Assembly: GCA_005888335.1 (NCBI GenBank)
Contig: VAWY01000280.1
Coordinates: 1-5,885 of the forward strand
Length of the DNA stretch: 5,885 nt
From: Actinomycetota bacterium
GTDB taxonomy: Bacteria > Actinomycetota > Thermoleophilia > Solirubrobacterales > Solirubrobacteraceae
Direction: 5' to 3'
Each line of letters opens with the position of its first letter. Position 1 is the stretch's first letter. The position numbers were made by a program, and so were the translations under genes. Shown piece after piece: positions 4,451-5,885 of this stretch. Below the pieces are notes generated by a model, which was given only the letters and a program-made list of their open reading frames with translations, was not told the DNA's origin and searched no databases.

Positions 4451-5885
4451 TCAGGCGCGCGCCGAGCGCGCCTTGTCGAGGTGCGAGGCGGCGACGATCA
4501 GGCCTATGTGGCTGAAGGCCTGCGGGTAGTTGCCCAGCAGCTCGCCGTTGTGGGTATCGACCTCCTCGGCCAGCAGGCCGAGGTCGCTGGCGTAGCCGAC
4601 GAGCTGGTCGAACAGCGCCGCGGCGCGGTCGATCTCGCCGGCCTGGGCCAGGCAGGACACCAGCCAGAACGAGCAGAGCACGAACGTGCCCTCCTCGCCG
4701 ACCAGGCCGTCGGCGTTGACGCCCTCCTCGTTGCGGTAGCGCAGGACGAGGCCGTCCTCGGTCAGGTCGCGGGCGATCGCCTCGATCGTCGAGCGCATGC
4801 GCGGGTCGGTCGCCGGGAGGAAGCCCACGATCGGCATCAGCAGCGCCGCGGCGTCGAGCTCGTCGCTGTCGAAGGCCTGGGCGAACGCCTGGCGCTTCTC
4901 GCTCCAGCCGCGCTCGAGGATGGCCTCGCGGAGGCGGTCGCGCTCGGCCGCCCACTCGTCCGGCTTGGCGTAGCCGCCGAGCTTGGGCGCGAGCTGCACC
5001 GCGCGGTCGAGCGCGACCCAGCAGAACATCTTCGACGACAGGTGGTGCTGGTGCTCGCCGCGCATCTCCCACATGCCCGCGTCGCGCTCGTTCCAGCGCC
5101 GCCCGGCGACGTCGGCCAGATCGGCGACGAAGCGCTGGATCTCCGGATGCAGATCGCCGAGCGCCTCGCGGTAGAGGTAGATCGCGTCGAGCAGCTCGCC
5201 GTAGACGTCGAGCTGCGTCTGGTTCCACGCGCCGTTGCCGACCCGCACCGGCCGCGAGTCGCGCCAGCCACGCAGGTGGTCGAGCTCGCGCTCGGCCAGG
5301 TCGTGGCGGCCGTCGATCCCGTACATGATCTGCAGGTGCTCGTCGACGCGCCCGCCGGCCGACGACGTCATGAACGAGACGAACTCGCCCGCCTCGTCGG
5401 AGCACGTGCCGATGTACAGCGCCTCGACCGTCAGGCTGGCGTCGCGCACCCAGGCGTAGCGGTAGTCCCAGTTGCGCTCGCCGCCCTCGGTCTCGGGCAG
5501 GCCCGCCGTGGGCGCCGCGACGATCGCGCCGGTCGGGCGGTAGGTCAGGCCCTTGAGGACGCGCGCGCTGAGCTTGACGAGCTCGCGCCGCGGACCCTCG
5601 TAGACGTCGTGCTCGCCCTCCCACGAGCGCCACGCGTCGACAGTGTCCTGCAGGCGCGCCGCGACCTCGTCGGGCGGGCAGGCCACGGGCGCGGGGTCGT
5701 CCGGGGCGGCCCAGCGCAGCGAGAAGCCGACCTGCTCGCCCGCGGCGACCCGGAACGTCGCGGCCATGGTCGCGTCGTCGTCGAGCTCCATCCGCACGCC
5801 GACGCGCACCGCGATCCGGTTGGGGCCGCCGAAGGTGCGCCCGCCGAGGTCCTCCATCCGGAACAGCGGCTTGACCAGCCCGTAC
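4451..5885 (-). CDS. Glycoside hydrolase family 15 (glucoamylase/trehalase-type), N-terminus outside window
   Basis: The frame is open from the window edge to TGA 4453-4451 and shows 477 residues; the family has about 600, so roughly the N-terminal fifth is missing. The visible part begins in the N-terminal beta domain (NRIAVRVGVRMELDDDATMAATFRVAAGE). It continues through the linker into the (alpha/alpha)6 barrel, with YRPTGAIVAAPTAGLPE, the signature GGERNWDYRYAWVRDA (about 135-149) and DAGMWEMRGEHQHHLSSKMFCW. Later come RYRNEEG...GEEGTFVLCSFWL (about 383-408) and the terminal GNYPQAFSHIGL. These conserved acidic motifs line the GH15 active site. The expected reaction is inverting hydrolysis of alpha-glucosidic bonds in maltooligosaccharides, or of trehalose as in the mycobacterial enzyme; the sequence does not settle which. 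No signal peptide can be judged. The ATG at 5857 is internal, not the true start. It is followed by the zf-HC2 gene. Confidence 0.93.
   Translation of the reverse strand, partial: YGLVKPLFRMEDLGGRTFGGPNRIAVRVGVRMELDDDATMAATFRVAAGEQVGFSLRWAAPDDPAPVACPPDEVAARLQDTVDAWRSWEGEHDVYEGPRRELVKLSARVLKGLTYRPTGAIVAAPTAGLPETEGGERNWDYRYAWVRDASLTVEALYIGTCSDEAGEFVSFMTSSAGGRVDEHLQIMYGIDGRHDLAERELDHLRGWRDSRPVRVGNGAWNQTQLDVYGELLDAIYLYREALGDLHPEIQRFVADLADVAGRRWNERDAGMWEMRGEHQHHLSSKMFCWVALDRAVQLAPKLGGYAKPDEWAAERDRLREAILERGWSEKRQAFAQAFDSDELDAAALLMPIVGFLPATDPRMRSTIEAIARDLTEDGLVLRYRNEEGVNADGLVGEEGTFVLCSFWLVSCLAQAGEIDRAAALFDQLVGYASDLGLLAEEVDTHNGELLGNYPQAFSHIGLIVAASHLDKARSARA

Noticed and set aside
4389..5633. Minus-strand frame of 414 codons overlapping the GH15 gene
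   Set aside because: It is an Arg/Ala/Gly-rich shadow in another frame; the GH15 frame has clear family motifs throughout.

Overview
The window is GC-rich, with dense overlapping spurious frames and codons ending in G or C. Together with an actinobacterial-type GH15 hydrolase, a small zf-HC2 protein and an IS256-type transposase remnant, this suggests an actinobacterium, perhaps of the Thermoleophilia (Solirubrobacterales/Gaiellales) type. That assignment is an inference from style, not from a marker gene.

Positions 1-3060 hold a tight six-gene plus-strand operon. In order it contains: the C-terminal part of an ArsR-rhodanese type protein; a small DUF4395-like membrane protein; an ArsM-like SAM methyltransferase; a small cupin; a DsrE-family protein; and a second SAM methyltransferase. 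Neighbouring genes overlap by up to 4 nt or are separated by 1-13 nt. The gene content points to sulfur, selenium or arsenic chemistry: persulfide transfer, a DsrE Cys protein and methylation.

The main discovery is that both methyltransferases carry an in-frame TGA where family relatives appear to have cysteine. The TGA of the ArsM-like gene (1461-1463) sits in the C-terminal Cys motif (TG-x-IAGAL) and is followed immediately by a 15-bp hairpin whose apical loop begins 17 nt after the TGA, as in a bacterial SECIS element. The TGA of the second methyltransferase (2626-2628) sits in a WSL-x-C motif, and coding continues for 143 more codons. The four UGA-free genes of the operon end in TGA, whereas both UGA-containing genes end in TAG. 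I read this as a probable operon with two selenocysteine methyltransferases. The ArsM-like gene also has a +1 frame disruption near 1316 (about 20 nt apparently missing), and the DsrE gene lacks its usual N-terminus. Sequence or assembly errors, or real decay, must therefore be weighed as the alternative.

Positions 3061-4155 are an intergenic, mobile-element junction. They contain three helically phased GTGGGAAC repeats, the 3' half of a tRNA-Arg(CCG) gene that looks like an integration (att) scar, an inverted-repeat element of about 114 bp, and the N-terminal stub of an IS256-family transposase on the minus strand. The operon on the left may therefore belong to a tRNA-integrated island.

Positions 4156-5885 hold two minus-strand genes: a GH15 glucoamylase/trehalase-type hydrolase (N-terminus outside the window) followed 16 nt later by a small zf-HC2 zinc-finger protein of anti-sigma type.
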